Shown here piece by piece: positions 25,279-33,758 of a stretch of DNA of 64,000 bases. Position 1 is the first letter of the stretch, and each line of letters opens with the position of its first letter. A program made the translations under genes and the position numbers. The stretch covers positions 806,001 through 870,000 of the forward strand of contig JAHJHT010000002.1 in NCBI GenBank assembly GCA_018823835.1, written 5' to 3'. This stretch comes from Alphaproteobacteria bacterium. Lineage in GTDB: Bacteria; Pseudomonadota; Alphaproteobacteria; Rhizobiales; Rhizobiaceae. Below the pieces are notes generated by a model. The model was not told where the DNA came from, ran no database searches, and worked only from the letters and a program-made list of their open reading frames with translations.

Positions 25279-25527
25279 ATGAATTTTCGGAGAGCCATTC
25301 ATGCGGGGTACCTAGGCTGCCTGATCGCCGCAATTTTCGCCGTTTGGAATCTGTCACTGGTAGGCCGCTATCAGCTGCACGCTATCGACAGTGGTCGGGC
25401 CTGGCGTATCGACACCAAGACCGGAGACCTCTCGTTTTGCGGCAACGCGGGGGGCGAAGGTCCGCTCTGCTTTCGGTGGTCTAGCTACCGAAGAATCCAA
25501 GCCACCCGGCAGGAGAATGTCCGATGA
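25279..25527 (+). CDS. Small membrane-anchored hypothetical protein
   Basis: An 82-residue protein with a good ribosome site (GGGGGAAG) before ATG 25279. One membrane helix (about 9-29, AGYLGCLIAAIFAVWNLSLVG) is followed by RAWRIDTKTGDLSFCGN. This anchor plus Arg-x-Asp-T-x-T-G phrase occurs in many small Rhizobiales proteins of unknown role. A second frame starts at ATG 25517 inside the 3' end and runs 22 residues to 25585 (MSDEEFKRALDKIDTLPS). It could be a tiny overlapping gene, but evidence is thin. Confidence 0.5.
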   Translation: MNFRRAIHAGYLGCLIAAIFAVWNLSLVGRYQLHAIDSGRAWRIDTKTGDLSFCGNAGGEGPLCFRWSSYRRIQATRQENVR

Positions 25528-25661
25528 GGAATTCAAGAGGGCTCTAGATAAGATCGACACGCTGCCGTCTCAACGCGCCGAATAGACTTGCTGCGTTCAT
25601 TGGGGGCGAGGCCTCTAAGCGACCCCGGCCACACTTGGATATGTGGCGCAAGCCGCCGCCA

Positions 25662-26282
25662 TCAAGCTTCCTCTTTGATCCTCCTCGCCAGTCTCGACAA
25701 CGTGGATGTAGAGACCCCCGTGGCTTTCACGATGCTGGCCCATGTCTGCCCCCTCCTCATCATGTCCATGAGGGCAGCATTGCGTTCGGTGTCCTCGGGT
25801 CTTCCCTTATAGACTCCTGCGGCCTTGGCCTTCTGAATGCCTTGTGTCTGCCTCCTGCGGCGATCCTCGTAGTCCTTGCGGGCTATAGCGGCCAGCATGT
25901 CCAGCATCATCCCGTTGATGGCATCCAGCATCCGAGCGGAGAACGCATCGCCCCCCGGTTGGATCAATTGATGGGAGGTGGGGAGGTCGAGCGCCACTAC
26001 GCGGACCCGCTTTGAAGCAATCTGTGCTTTGAGGTGCTCCCAGTCGGCGGCATTGAGGCGGCTTAGCCGGTCTACTTGCTCCACCAAGAGAACGTCTCCC
26101 GGCTGGCAATCGGAGAGGAGGCGGAAAAGTTCGGGACGCTGGAGAGACGCTCCGCTCTCGTTCTCCACATAGGCTGCGGCAATCCTCAGACCCCGCTCGT
26201 CAACAAACCTTTGAAGGTCTGCCTTGGCGCGGGCTGCATCTTGTTCCTTAGTGGAGGCGCGGAGGTATGCGCGGATGAACAT
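25662..26282 (-). CDS. Serine recombinase/resolvase of island 1
   Basis: A 206-residue small serine recombinase. The nucleophile is the Ser in YLRASTKEQ (residue 10). The conserved catalytic arginine region is VEQVDRLSRL. The long E helix (MLDMLAAIARKDYEDRRRRQTQGI) precedes a C-terminal helix-turn-helix (TWASIVKATGVSTSTLSRLARR). The family cuts and rejoins DNA at short sites for resolution or inversion. Length is normal. A role in resolving island multimers or switching a segment is possible; no clear invertible repeats were seen beside it. Confidence 0.92.
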   Translation of the reverse strand: MFIRAYLRASTKEQDAARAKADLQRFVDERGLRIAAAYVENESGASLQRPELFRLLSDCQPGDVLLVEQVDRLSRLNAADWEHLKAQIASKRVRVVALDLPTSHQLIQPGGDAFSARMLDAINGMMLDMLAAIARKDYEDRRRRQTQGIQKAKAAGVYKGRPEDTERNAALMDMMRRGQTWASIVKATGVSTSTLSRLARRIKEEA

Positions 26283-26550
26283 GGCGAGAAGCTCCTTAGT
26301 TCGTTTTGGGTAGCTTCGATAATAAGACTTCGCTTTGTGTTGTCAACACGAGTTATCGAAGTACGATTAGCGGGGCCTTGGAGCGTTTCGCTTGAGGTAT
26401 ACCCATATGACATGGTCCCAAGTGAGGTATGGATGGTTCCCACCGTCATCGCCCATGCCGCTCGGCTGTGTGGCAAAAGTATCCAAAACTGGGCGGCTCT
26501 GTTTGCCAAATCGAGCATCTGCGCTACCCTTCCGAAGGGGGAGAAGCACC

Positions 26551-26961
26551 ATGCAGCGAATACTTACTGTCGCGTTTGTAGCGTTGATGCTCAGCGCTTG
26601 CACGACAACGGAGCAGGCAAATACTGCGCTGGCATCAAGATTCAAAGGTCAGACGGCAGACAGCTTTTTCCTCAGATTCGGTCCGCCCGTGACATCCTAC
26701 GATATGGACGATGGCCGCCGCATGTTTGTCTGGGCGGAGAAGCAAAAGAACTTTTCCACCCCTAGCACGTCGACAGTGAACGTGATCGGTAACACCGCCT
26801 TCGTAAACACGACCCCTGGCAGCAATGTCGAGGTGCAGTGTCAGGTTCGCTTGGTTGTGAACAAGTCAGGCGTCATTGAGGAGATTCTTGCTCAGAGCGA
26901 TTCAATTGGGGTCTGGCAAATGAGCCGTTGCAACGAAGTCTTCGGCGGAAAGGCCAGCTGA
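26551..26961 (+). CDS. Small lipoprotein, hypothetical
   Basis: A 136-residue protein with signal peptide and lipobox LSAC (C17), starting at ATG 26551 behind AGGGGGAG. The mature part contains RFGPPVTSYDMDDGRRMFVW and a C-terminal VEVQCQVRLVVNKSGVIEEI. This pattern (GPP...G...W, then a Cys strand and a second Cys near the end) is common in short envelope lipoproteins related to BamE/SmpA-like folds, but I only infer that. It is monocistronic within island 1. Confidence 0.75.
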   Translation: MQRILTVAFVALMLSACTTTEQANTALASRFKGQTADSFFLRFGPPVTSYDMDDGRRMFVWAEKQKNFSTPSTSTVNVIGNTAFVNTTPGSNVEVQCQVRLVVNKSGVIEEILAQSDSIGVWQMSRCNEVFGGKAS

Positions 26962-27316
26962 CAGGCCACCATTACTGGCGCGATGATACCCATTCGCAAC
27001 CAGTTGGGGGGGCACGGGGGAAACAGTCGTTCGCGCTCTAAGAGATAGCGTCTCGGATGCGTGACCCAAAATTTCATTGGGCAGCGACTGAGCGGTGATT
27101 AGTAGGGGGCTCCTGCGGTGAATAAGCTCCGAGCACGGCGCTAGGAGATCATATGGCGAGACCTGCGTGGGTGGAGCACAAAGACTATTCCAGTGGCGCG
27201 TGATTGAAGTGGGAGCCACAGCCGCACACGAGCTTGCCCGAGTGAGACCTCAGGGCGCTGCGCTGGTTTCCACTGCCGTTGCCCATTAGCCTAATGCGGT
27301 TTCAACGGAGGAATTG
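26962..27316. other. Island 1 stretch without a recognised gene
   Basis: 355 bp between the lipoprotein and the HNH gene. A leftward open frame overlaps part of it, but it has no ribosome site, runs into the lipoprotein gene and shows no family features. I see nothing convincing here. Confidence 0.45.
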
Positions 27317-27859
27317 ATGGCATCACGACCGACAATTAAAGGGCGGGGCACATCAGTTGCTGCCGCTTTTGTCCATGCGATAATTCCGAGGGACGCGGAT
27401 GATTCGGCGGTCGCCCAAAATGTCGAACGCTTCGGTTTCAAGCGTGGGGAGTGTGTATACTGCGGCAGCACGGCCACTGATACTGATCACTTTTTCGCCT
27501 TGGTGAAGGGGGGCAAGCCCTCTGGCTATTACCACTCCACTTCGAACCTGGTGCCCGCGTGCGGTCCTTGCAACCAATCCAAGGGCGGGAGCGATTGGCG
27601 AAGCTGGCTAGTAGGAAACGCGAAAAGGTCGCCCCGGAGGCGTGGCGTCAAGGATTTGGATGAGCGCATCTCGCGCCTTGACCAATTGGCCGCAGAGATA
27701 ACGCCTGCTCAGACCGAAGCCGAGATGATTGAGCGTGTTGGGGCCGAATTGTGGGAGCGATACTGGGATCGCCTAACCCATCTTAAGAGCTTGATGGCAG
27801 AAGCAGAAAAGGATGCGGCAAGGATACGGTATTTAATGGCAGAATCTCAGAGCGCCTAG
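27317..27859 (+). CDS. HNH endonuclease-like protein
   Basis: A 180-residue protein with a clear HNH nuclease motif. CVYCGS (first zinc pair) is followed by TDTDHFFALVKGG (the Asp-His of the catalytic strand), then NLVPACGPCNQSKGG (second zinc pair plus the conserved Asn and Lys). Residues after 100 are a charged helical tail. Start ATG 27317 has GGAGG immediately upstream. HNH proteins of this sort cut DNA in restriction, phage or mobile-element contexts. No methylase is adjacent, so a specific role cannot be given. Confidence 0.85.
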   Translation: MASRPTIKGRGTSVAAAFVHAIIPRDADDSAVAQNVERFGFKRGECVYCGSTATDTDHFFALVKGGKPSGYYHSTSNLVPACGPCNQSKGGSDWRSWLVGNAKRSPRRRGVKDLDERISRLDQLAAEITPAQTEAEMIERVGAELWERYWDRLTHLKSLMAEAEKDAARIRYLMAESQSA

Positions 27860-27981
27860 CTGTACGGGGGAACACGGCAGGAGACGAGTCAGGCTATCCA
27901 AGTTGATAACAGAATTTCGTAACCGACGACTCGCTGCGAATCGCCCTTCTTTGATATGTTTACGTTTGGGCGGGAGTTGCT

Positions 27982-29040
27982 ATGACCGGGCAGTTCAAAA
28001 CAGACGGTGACATATGGCGGGGCTTCTGCTCTGCTTTGGGTGCAGAGTATCGCGATCATAAGCAGATTCAGGGCATCAGCGGGCTTACCCACGAAGTCCA
28101 AGCAATTGCCGTGGACGACAAGACGAAGCGTCTGATTCTGGTTTCGGCTGAATACAATCCGCGAATAGCTGCCCTTATGCGGGTGGACGTTCAGGCGACC
28201 ATGCCTGACGTAAAGGTGTTGGTTGCCCGTCCCCTAGCCGTCGATCTTGCCCATACAGCCAGGACCGTGTTTGGGGACGCCAACGGGAATCTGGACGCCA
28301 CCAAGATCGTCGAACTGGTGAGCATGATGGCGATGGGCGATGAGGGGAAGGACCTTGTAGCGCAGACCTACGGTCCAGCTCTCACGCCATTCTTCAATGC
28401 AATCGGCCGCAGCCAATTGCCGATCTTGTCTCACATTCTGAACGGGATACAGCAAGCGGCTTCCATCGACTGGAATAAACTCATAGCTACCGACGGGCCG
28501 CCCGATCCTAAGAACTACAAGCGGTTTGCCGACTTCTTTCTCGGTGAGTTTCAGACGCTGGACAATCTCGCTGAGGATCGGAGGCAAGGCATTTGTCCGG
28601 TGCCGACCTACCAGCTTTCCGACGACGACTGGGAAACGCTGCGTCAGGGCAACCGCATTGACGACATCCAGGAGCGGCTGAAGGCAATTGGGGTGTTCCA
28701 ATATTTCTTCCCTCCAAAGGATGATCTCGCCCTTGGGCTCATCGACCGTGGCTTCAACACCGTCGAGTTGGTCGAACGAGGCTTTTCGGTAGCTGACCAG
28801 CAAGGCCATCAGATATCGGCAAACACCATCGTGCCCCAGGCGGCAGACACACCTGAGTTAATGGACAGCCTTCGAATGCAAGGGCTCACGCTAGAGGCCG
28901 AATTTGAAACCGAGGAGCTGACTCCAGACGGGAAAAAGGTCCGAACCGTTTTAAGAATCCGGCCCGCAGAGGGTTTGTTGGAGAAGTTGTCCAAAGTCGT
29001 CAAATTGGACCTGAGCCTGAAAGACATCTTCAGATCGTGA
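27982..29040 (+). CDS. Hypothetical protein, first of a translationally coupled pair
   Basis: A 352-residue soluble protein starting at ATG 27982 behind GGGAG. I do not recognise it. The N-terminal region (ISGLTHEVQAIAVDDKTKRLILVSAEYNPRIAAL) has the alternation of a restriction-endonuclease-like fold (compare HEVD...ivEcK). The expected acidic residues are missing, so this is weak. The C-terminal half is mixed helix and strand, ending in TLRIRPAEGLLEKLSKV. The stop overlaps the next start (GTGA), so the two products are probably made in fixed ratio and act together. A mobile-element defence role is possible. Confidence 0.65.
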   Translation: MTGQFKTDGDIWRGFCSALGAEYRDHKQIQGISGLTHEVQAIAVDDKTKRLILVSAEYNPRIAALMRVDVQATMPDVKVLVARPLAVDLAHTARTVFGDANGNLDATKIVELVSMMAMGDEGKDLVAQTYGPALTPFFNAIGRSQLPILSHILNGIQQAASIDWNKLIATDGPPDPKNYKRFADFFLGEFQTLDNLAEDRRQGICPVPTYQLSDDDWETLRQGNRIDDIQERLKAIGVFQYFFPPKDDLALGLIDRGFNTVELVERGFSVADQQGHQISANTIVPQAADTPELMDSLRMQGLTLEAEFETEELTPDGKKVRTVLRIRPAEGLLEKLSKVVKLDLSLKDIFRS

Positions 29041-29816
29041 TCGGATTTCGAAACTTTACCTACTGTTGGGCCATCAAGCTAGGCAGACGGCGCCCAGCTC
29101 CGAACACGATCCCCCTGTCGCCGCCCAGGTCGCTCGCAAACAACTTTCACCAGACTCAGCTGCATGAAGCCGAAGACCCTGAGCGATACCTACTTATCGA
29201 CCATCTAACCGAACACGGCGTAGAAGGCATCTTCTTCAACGGCGTTGGTGAATCCGGATACCCGTCCTCTATATCCTACTCCCAGCTTGGCTACTTCAAA
29301 TTCGACAACCGCCACTACCTCTACGGGTATGAGCTTCGCACGCAGTCAGCTCCGCTGTTCATCCTACAGCGCCTGATAGGGTTCGCTCGTATCGCTATCT
29401 GGCAAGACAAGGCAGCTCAATTCTTATTCAACCGTCGCCAGTTGGTAAGGCGCGAGCGTATCGAGCTTCTACGCTTTATCATCGACAACACGCTGAAGGA
29501 TAATGACTACCGGACCAGTGCACCGTTTCTAATGCATGCAATCAACTCACGGCGCAGCTTCAGTCACCCAAATAGTGGACAGACAATGAACCACTACAGG
29601 TGGCTGTTAGATGCCCTGGTTGCCAGCGGGCATCTCAGCCTGGAAAATCATGCCTACAGATTGACCCCAAATGGCATCAACGGTTTGGCGGAATACGAAC
29701 TTGAGGAGCGGCGCTATAATGAGGTTTTGCGTCAGCAGAAGCTTGTCGGTCGTCTGACCATCGCTCTGGTGGTCGTAGGTGCTGTTCAGGCGTGGGTTAT
29801 TTGGATGGCGGGCTGA
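29037..29816 (+). CDS. Hypothetical winged-helix-like protein with C-terminal membrane anchor
   Basis: A 259-residue protein starting at GTG 29037, overlapping the upstream stop by four bases. The middle region (ERIELLRFIIDNTLKDND, then MNHYRWLLDALVASGHLSLENHAYRLTPNGI) reads like one or two winged-helix units. The end is a single hydrophobic helix (LTIALVVVGAVQAWVIWMAG), so the protein should be tail-anchored with its body in the cytoplasm. The combination of coupled partner, island location and a tail anchor resembles sensor-effector pairs in defence modules, but no family is recognised. Confidence 0.65.
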   Translation: MIGFRNFTYCWAIKLGRRRPAPNTIPLSPPRSLANNFHQTQLHEAEDPERYLLIDHLTEHGVEGIFFNGVGESGYPSSISYSQLGYFKFDNRHYLYGYELRTQSAPLFILQRLIGFARIAIWQDKAAQFLFNRRQLVRRERIELLRFIIDNTLKDNDYRTSAPFLMHAINSRRSFSHPNSGQTMNHYRWLLDALVASGHLSLENHAYRLTPNGINGLAEYELEERRYNEVLRQQKLVGRLTIALVVVGAVQAWVIWMAG

Positions 29817-29878
29817 ACTCCCCACCAACGTTACGAAACTCAGGTTCAACCAGTGGGATTGTAGCGCGCTAACATATA

Positions 29879-29900
29879 TGTGCAACACCACTGTGCTACA
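29879..29900. repeat. Island 1 right arm-type sites
   Basis: TGTGCAACA (29879-29887) and TGTGCTACA (29892-29900) lie 63-84 bp before the internal att core. They are the same nonamers as at 16481 and 16494. Their presence at both ends of island 1, and not at island 2 ends, ties them to the island 1 integrase. Confidence 0.55.
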
Positions 29901-29962
29901 GCCACTCGACACCTCACTATATTTCCCTTAGAAATCAGTGTGGAAGGGGTTCTCGAGCGCAA

Positions 29963-29979
29963 TCCTCTTCTGGGCACCA
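29963..29979. repeat. att core 2 (junction of islands 1 and 2)
   Basis: TCCTCTTCTGGGCACCA is an exact copy of the tRNA-Leu 3' end. Only the last 17 bases match; the sequence before it does not rebuild a tRNA. It is the right end of island 1 and the left end of island 2. Confidence 0.9.
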
Positions 29980-30035
29980 GTTTTCCGTAATAAGTCCTGT
30001 AATCCTTAGGTTTAAAGGGTTTAGGCGTTCCCCGA

Positions 30036-30056
30036 GGTCCACCTAGCGGTACACCG
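30036..30056. repeat. Island 2 left arm-type sites
   Basis: GGTCCACC (30036-30043) and GGTACACCG (30048-30056) lie between att core 2 and the integrase start. The second recurs twice before att core 3. The first is a one-mismatch variant. Confidence 0.45.
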
Positions 30057-30079
30057 CAAGACCACGGGGAACCCATAAG

Positions 30080-31429
30080 ATGATGATCGACTTCCCATAT
30101 ATACAAATCCGCAATGGGCGATTTCGCTACCGGCGCAAGGTTCCCCTGAACCTTCAATCGAAGCTCGGGAAGCGTGAAATCGTTATCCCCTTGGGGAAAT
30201 CTGAAGGTGAAGTCGCGAAGCAATACGCGAAAGTCCATGCCGAGGCAGAACGACGGCTCACCATGACCGGGGTTGAAGCTGTTGCCTCTGAGCAATCCCA
30301 GACAGCTATGGAACTGTTTCGATGGGCGCAGGGGCGCGTGCGCGAATTAGACCCGCATAGCAGTGCGCATAGCCGTGAAGTGATTGCTGAGGGCATCGCC
30401 CGAACCTACCCCCTAGACGACGAAGGATACCCGATTGGTGTCTCTCAGCGGGACGCTGCCCTCCTCCGGGCGCTGATGCTCCGCGATCGTCAGACCCGAC
30501 CGGAGCCCTCACTTGAGGATGTGAAACGAGCTTACATCCGAGAGAAAGTTAAAGGGTCATCTGACGAGCGAAAGAAGGAGCAGCGCGTCGAGCGGGTCCT
30601 AGGGTACGTCTATCAGGTGCTTGGTCGCAAAGACGTGTCCCTGAATGGTGGTGTCAGAAAGACCGACGCAATCGACATTCGAGACCACATGTTGAATACG
30701 ATCAACAGCCCGGCAACAGTCAAGCGCTACCTGAACGACCTCAGGGCGATCTTCAATTTCGGCATCGAATTGTTCGAGCTAAGCCGCACAGTCAGCAACC
30801 CGTTCCAGAACTTGCCAGTCAAGATGCCGGTAGGCGGTAGCAGCAAGGATGACCGACACCCGTTCTCCCCGACGCAATTGAAACAAACCCGAGCGCGTGT
30901 CCTAGGGTCGGCCAAAAAAGACCTTCAACTTATCTGGCGAATGCTGGAGGGGACCGGCTGTCGCCTCAGCGAGGTCGCGGGGTTGATGGTTGCCGATGTC
31001 AAACTCGACCACAAGTTCCCCCACATCGACCTTGTGTTCCATCCCCACCGCCGCCTCAAGACCAACGGGTCTGTTCGCGTCGTCCCTCTCATCGGGGATG
31101 CCCTCAAAGCGGCTCAGGAGGCCGTCATGGCTGCCGGTGACAATGCCCTGCTATTCCCAGCCTATGGACGCCAAGGCGGCGGTGAGGCCGCGTCTGCTGC
31201 CTTGATGAAGACCGTCCGCAAGGTTGTGATCGACAAGAAGGTGACCGTCCACAGCCTTCGCCACAACATGGTCGACAAACTGATGCTTGCCGGGGTTCCA
31301 AAAGGGGAGCGTGACCTCATCCTCGGGCATTCGTCGGGCGCTGCCAGCGAGGCATACGGGGGTTTGGAGACCCGGATTGAGGTGGCGACGAAGGCGGTGC
31401 GGCAGGCGCTCGGCTCAGCAGTATCTTGA
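30080..31429 (+). CDS. Tyrosine recombinase/integrase of island 2
   Basis: A 449-residue integrase. The N-terminal part (FPYIQIRNGRFRYRRKVPLNL) is an arm-binding region of DUF6538-like character. The core-binding domain spans about 150-245 and the catalytic domain about 265-440. Active-site residues are Arg in GTGCRLSEVAGL, His and Arg in HSLRH (391-395), His417 in GHSSG and nucleophile Tyr426 in EAYGG. The His-to-Tyr spacing equals that of the island 1 integrase, although the proteins differ otherwise. It starts about 100 bases after att core 2 and should recombine the same core with different arm sites. Confidence 0.94.
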   Translation: MMIDFPYIQIRNGRFRYRRKVPLNLQSKLGKREIVIPLGKSEGEVAKQYAKVHAEAERRLTMTGVEAVASEQSQTAMELFRWAQGRVRELDPHSSAHSREVIAEGIARTYPLDDEGYPIGVSQRDAALLRALMLRDRQTRPEPSLEDVKRAYIREKVKGSSDERKKEQRVERVLGYVYQVLGRKDVSLNGGVRKTDAIDIRDHMLNTINSPATVKRYLNDLRAIFNFGIELFELSRTVSNPFQNLPVKMPVGGSSKDDRHPFSPTQLKQTRARVLGSAKKDLQLIWRMLEGTGCRLSEVAGLMVADVKLDHKFPHIDLVFHPHRRLKTNGSVRVVPLIGDALKAAQEAVMAAGDNALLFPAYGRQGGGEAASAALMKTVRKVVIDKKVTVHSLRHNMVDKLMLAGVPKGERDLILGHSSGAASEAYGGLETRIEVATKAVRQALGSAVS

Positions 31430-31448
31430 ACCGACTTGGGGCTTCTGA

Positions 31449-32195
31449 TCAGTCCCCCTGCGGCTCCTTGCCATCTTCAGGCACCGCAGCGGGTGCGGCT
31501 TCACGCACAAGAACGTCCAAGGGACTAATGTTCTCGCTTCTCCAAGTCACCATTCTCTCGGCCCACTCGGCGTTCCTTTTGATCCTTTCTTGCCGCTCAC
31601 TCTCGACCTCTGCGAGCACTAAACGCAACGTGCCCTTAGCGTCGTCTGCACCGTCCGTATCGGAGAGCCGATAGCAACGCCTTAGTTCTTCGGTGATCTC
31701 CAATACGCTCAGGCCGAGTTTGGCATACTCCTCTCTGCGCGCTTCAAAGAAGAACTCGTAGTCTGGGGGATGGTCTCCGTCTGCCGCGCCACGAACATTA
31801 TTGGCCACCCATTGGAGCTTGTTTGGCAGGCTCCTGATCCGGAAGGCCAAGTCGGCCGAAATGGACTTCCAATCCACGTCAGCGGGGATCGAAAGGGTTG
31901 GTATGGACATTGTGGTTTCCAATTCGCCGCGCTCGTCGTAATCGCCTTTATCACAGGCGACCGAAGCACACGCGATCACGAAGGGGTCGAGGACGAGCAG
32001 GACTGTGACCGCAAGATGTTCGGCATGCCGCCGTCGTTCAGTCTCCAATCGACGTTCGGTCATACGGTGAGTATGCCCTGCGGCGAAGTAAGCCCCGCCA
32101 GCCGCAAGCGCGGCAGTCAGGACTCCACCAGCAGCTTGCCAGAAGAATGCACTATTCCAAGCCGCAGATGCCGCCTCTCGAAGCCACACAATCAT
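31449..32195 (-). CDS. Hypothetical protein with one N-terminal membrane span
   Basis: A 248-residue protein. ATG 32195 is chosen for its strong GGAGGG site; the same frame runs further upstream without leader character. A membrane helix spans about 18-38 (FFWQAAGGVLTAALAAGGAYFA). A charged helical region follows (HRMTERRLETERRRHAEH), then a mostly helical cytoplasmic or periplasmic body. This topology is frequent in phage- and island-encoded proteins of unknown role. Its gene converges on the integrase with a 19-bp gap. Function not recognised. Confidence 0.6.
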   Translation of the reverse strand: MIVWLREAASAAWNSAFFWQAAGGVLTAALAAGGAYFAAGHTHRMTERRLETERRRHAEHLAVTVLLVLDPFVIACASVACDKGDYDERGELETTMSIPTLSIPADVDWKSISADLAFRIRSLPNKLQWVANNVRGAADGDHPPDYEFFFEARREEYAKLGLSVLEITEELRRCYRLSDTDGADDAKGTLRLVLAEVESERQERIKRNAEWAERMVTWRSENISPLDVLVREAAPAAVPEDGKEPQGD

Positions 32196-32709
32196 TGATC
32201 CCTCCAAACGGGTCGTGTTGACCTTAGAGTTAGGTCGGAATGTTTGGTACAAAAATCCGAGCGCCCATTTGATTTGTTGGCACCGCGCAAAAATCCCCCC
32301 GTACCCCCTAAGTTGCACTAAGGTTTCCCTCGGTCCATCCCGCTTGTTTCCATCTGGAATGACCCTTGACCGTTTGCCGTGGTACCGCGCGGGCAAGCAT
32401 CCTAGATGATCGATGGTCTTTCGATGTGACGGGGGCACCTCAATTGCCTCAGCGGCGGCCATAGACCGTGGCAGGAGTTCGGTTGACGGTTGCGCCGGGC
32501 CGACATGCCCTGCCATTTCCTATCCCACTAGCTGGGGAACGTTCCCGGTCCATAGGTTGACCACTTGGACCTACGAAACAATCTCGGGACGGTAGTGACC
32601 AATATCCAAACGGACGCGGACGCACCCTTGACGCTGTACCTTATTCTCAAGTACAAGGTACACCTAATGAATGCAACAGCTTGATAAGCAAGGGATACGG
32701 ACAAAGAGA
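32196..32709. other. Non-coding region with palindromes upstream of the serine recombinase
   Basis: 514 bp between divergent genes with no convincing gene. It contains a perfect 12-bp palindrome GGGAACGTTCCC (32535-32546). It also has an 8-bp inverted repeat TGTACCTT/AAGGTACA (32635-32642 and 32655-32662) shortly before the recombinase start. These could be an operator and a recombinase site. The AAGGTACACC part also matches the GGTACACC repeats at the island ends. Confidence 0.45.
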
Positions 32710-33378
32710 ATGACAACCGCAGTGGCCTACCTACGGACCTCCTCCCGAACCAATCTCGACGGCGACAGCGCCCCGAGGCAGCGGCAGGCAATCGAGGAGT
32801 ATGCCAAGCGTCACGGGCTCAATGTCGTGAAAGAGTTCTACGACGAAGCCGTCAAAGGCGCTGACCACATCGACACACGCCCGGGCTTCCGACACTTGCT
32901 CGACTATCTCGCTGGAAATGGGGCCAAGGTGATCTTGGTCGAGAATGTCAGCCGGTTCTCGCGCGACCTCATTGTGCAGGAGACCGGGCACAAGCTGCTC
33001 CAGGGTCTCGGGTACGAACTGATCCCGGTGGACGCTCCCGACCACTTCACGGACGACACGCCGACCGCCACGATGGTCAGGCAGATACTCGGCGCTGTCG
33101 CTGAGTTCGAGAAGGCGCAGCTTGTGGCGAAGCTCCGAGGTGCGCGTGATAGGAAGTCGAGGGCGCTTGGAAGGCGTGTAGAGGGGAACCACGGCTACCG
33201 GGTGGACAACCCTGACCTGATCAAGGAAGCGAAACGGCTGGCCCGCAAAAGCCCCAAGACTGGCAAGGCAAGGAGCTTGCGCGAGATTGCAGCGGAGCTT
33301 GTACAGATCGGCCATACGACGGCGAACGGACAGCCGTTCTCGGCATCTCAGGTGCAGCGGTTGATAGACGCGGGCTAA
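32710..33378 (+). CDS. Serine recombinase of island 2
   Basis: A 222-residue serine recombinase. The nucleophile is a Ser in VAYLRTSSRTN. Conserved segments are APRQRQAIEEYA, VENVSRFSRD (catalytic Arg region), ILGAVAEFEKAQLVAKLRGARDRKS (long helix) and a C-terminal DNA-binding part (SLREIAAELVQIGHTTANGQPFSASQVQRLI). ATG 32710 gives the family's usual N-terminus; an in-frame ATG at 32671 would add 13 residues. It differs from the island 1 recombinase. The inverted repeat just upstream may be its site or operator. Confidence 0.9.
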   Translation: MTTAVAYLRTSSRTNLDGDSAPRQRQAIEEYAKRHGLNVVKEFYDEAVKGADHIDTRPGFRHLLDYLAGNGAKVILVENVSRFSRDLIVQETGHKLLQGLGYELIPVDAPDHFTDDTPTATMVRQILGAVAEFEKAQLVAKLRGARDRKSRALGRRVEGNHGYRVDNPDLIKEAKRLARKSPKTGKARSLREIAAELVQIGHTTANGQPFSASQVQRLIDAG

Positions 33379-33758
33379 TAGTGGCCCCACTAGCACTACG
33401 AATGAATTAGGGCCTCCACTAGCACCTGAAACACTATCATCCTGCTAGCTTTACGACGGCGACTTCCCCACCCACTAAGCACTGTAAAACGCGATACCCT
33501 TACTAACCGCACCGACCAGGATTTCTCCCCTGAAAGCCCCCATAGGTTGCCCACTAGCAACGCGCAGGGCACTTGAGCCCAGCCCCACTCAAGCCGACCC
33601 CCCGCATTCTTCCCTGGTTTGCGACTGATTGCTGCCCGTTGGACCCTTTCGCCGTGACGGGTCCGTCGCGCTTGCGGGTCAGCTTTGCCGAGGCGTTCCG
33701 TCCGCCTATCGGTGCCTTTCTCGACCATCCCGATCACCATCCCCAAAACCAAGGAGCT
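33379..33758. other. Non-coding region with CCACTAGCA repeats
   Basis: 380 bp with no convincing gene. CCACTAGCA occurs three times in direct orientation (33387, 33416, 33551), and CCACTAAGCA-like variants occur near 33474. The repeats start immediately after the recombinase stop, so they may be recombinase or regulator binding sites. An in-frame leftward extension of the next gene into this region lacks a ribosome site. Confidence 0.45.

Larger units (their letters stand above)
16401..29979. mobile_element. Genomic island 1, inserted at tRNA-Leu
   Basis: A segment of about 13.6 kb bounded by 17-bp direct repeats (16401 and 29963). The tyrosine integrase is the first gene inside the left end. 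Contents are mostly hypothetical or nucleic-acid-related genes, and the base composition is visibly less GC-rich than the flanks. TGTGCWACA occurs twice near each end, matching integrase arm sites. No conjugation or virion genes are seen, so it is probably a non-self-transmissible integrative element. Confidence 0.85.

Noticed and set aside
25635..26015. Rightward open frame opposite the island 1 serine recombinase
   Set aside because: It is a shadow of a recombinase with clear catalytic motifs.
26902..27219. Leftward open frame of 105 codons in the gap after the small lipoprotein
   Set aside because: It overlaps the 3' end of the lipoprotein gene, has no ribosome site and shows no family-like sequence.
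27982..28200. Mrr-like PD-(D/E)xK nuclease in the first gene of the coupled pair
   Set aside because: The strand pattern is suggestive, but the acidic and lysine residues of the active site are not in place, so it is kept only as a weak possibility and not as a call.
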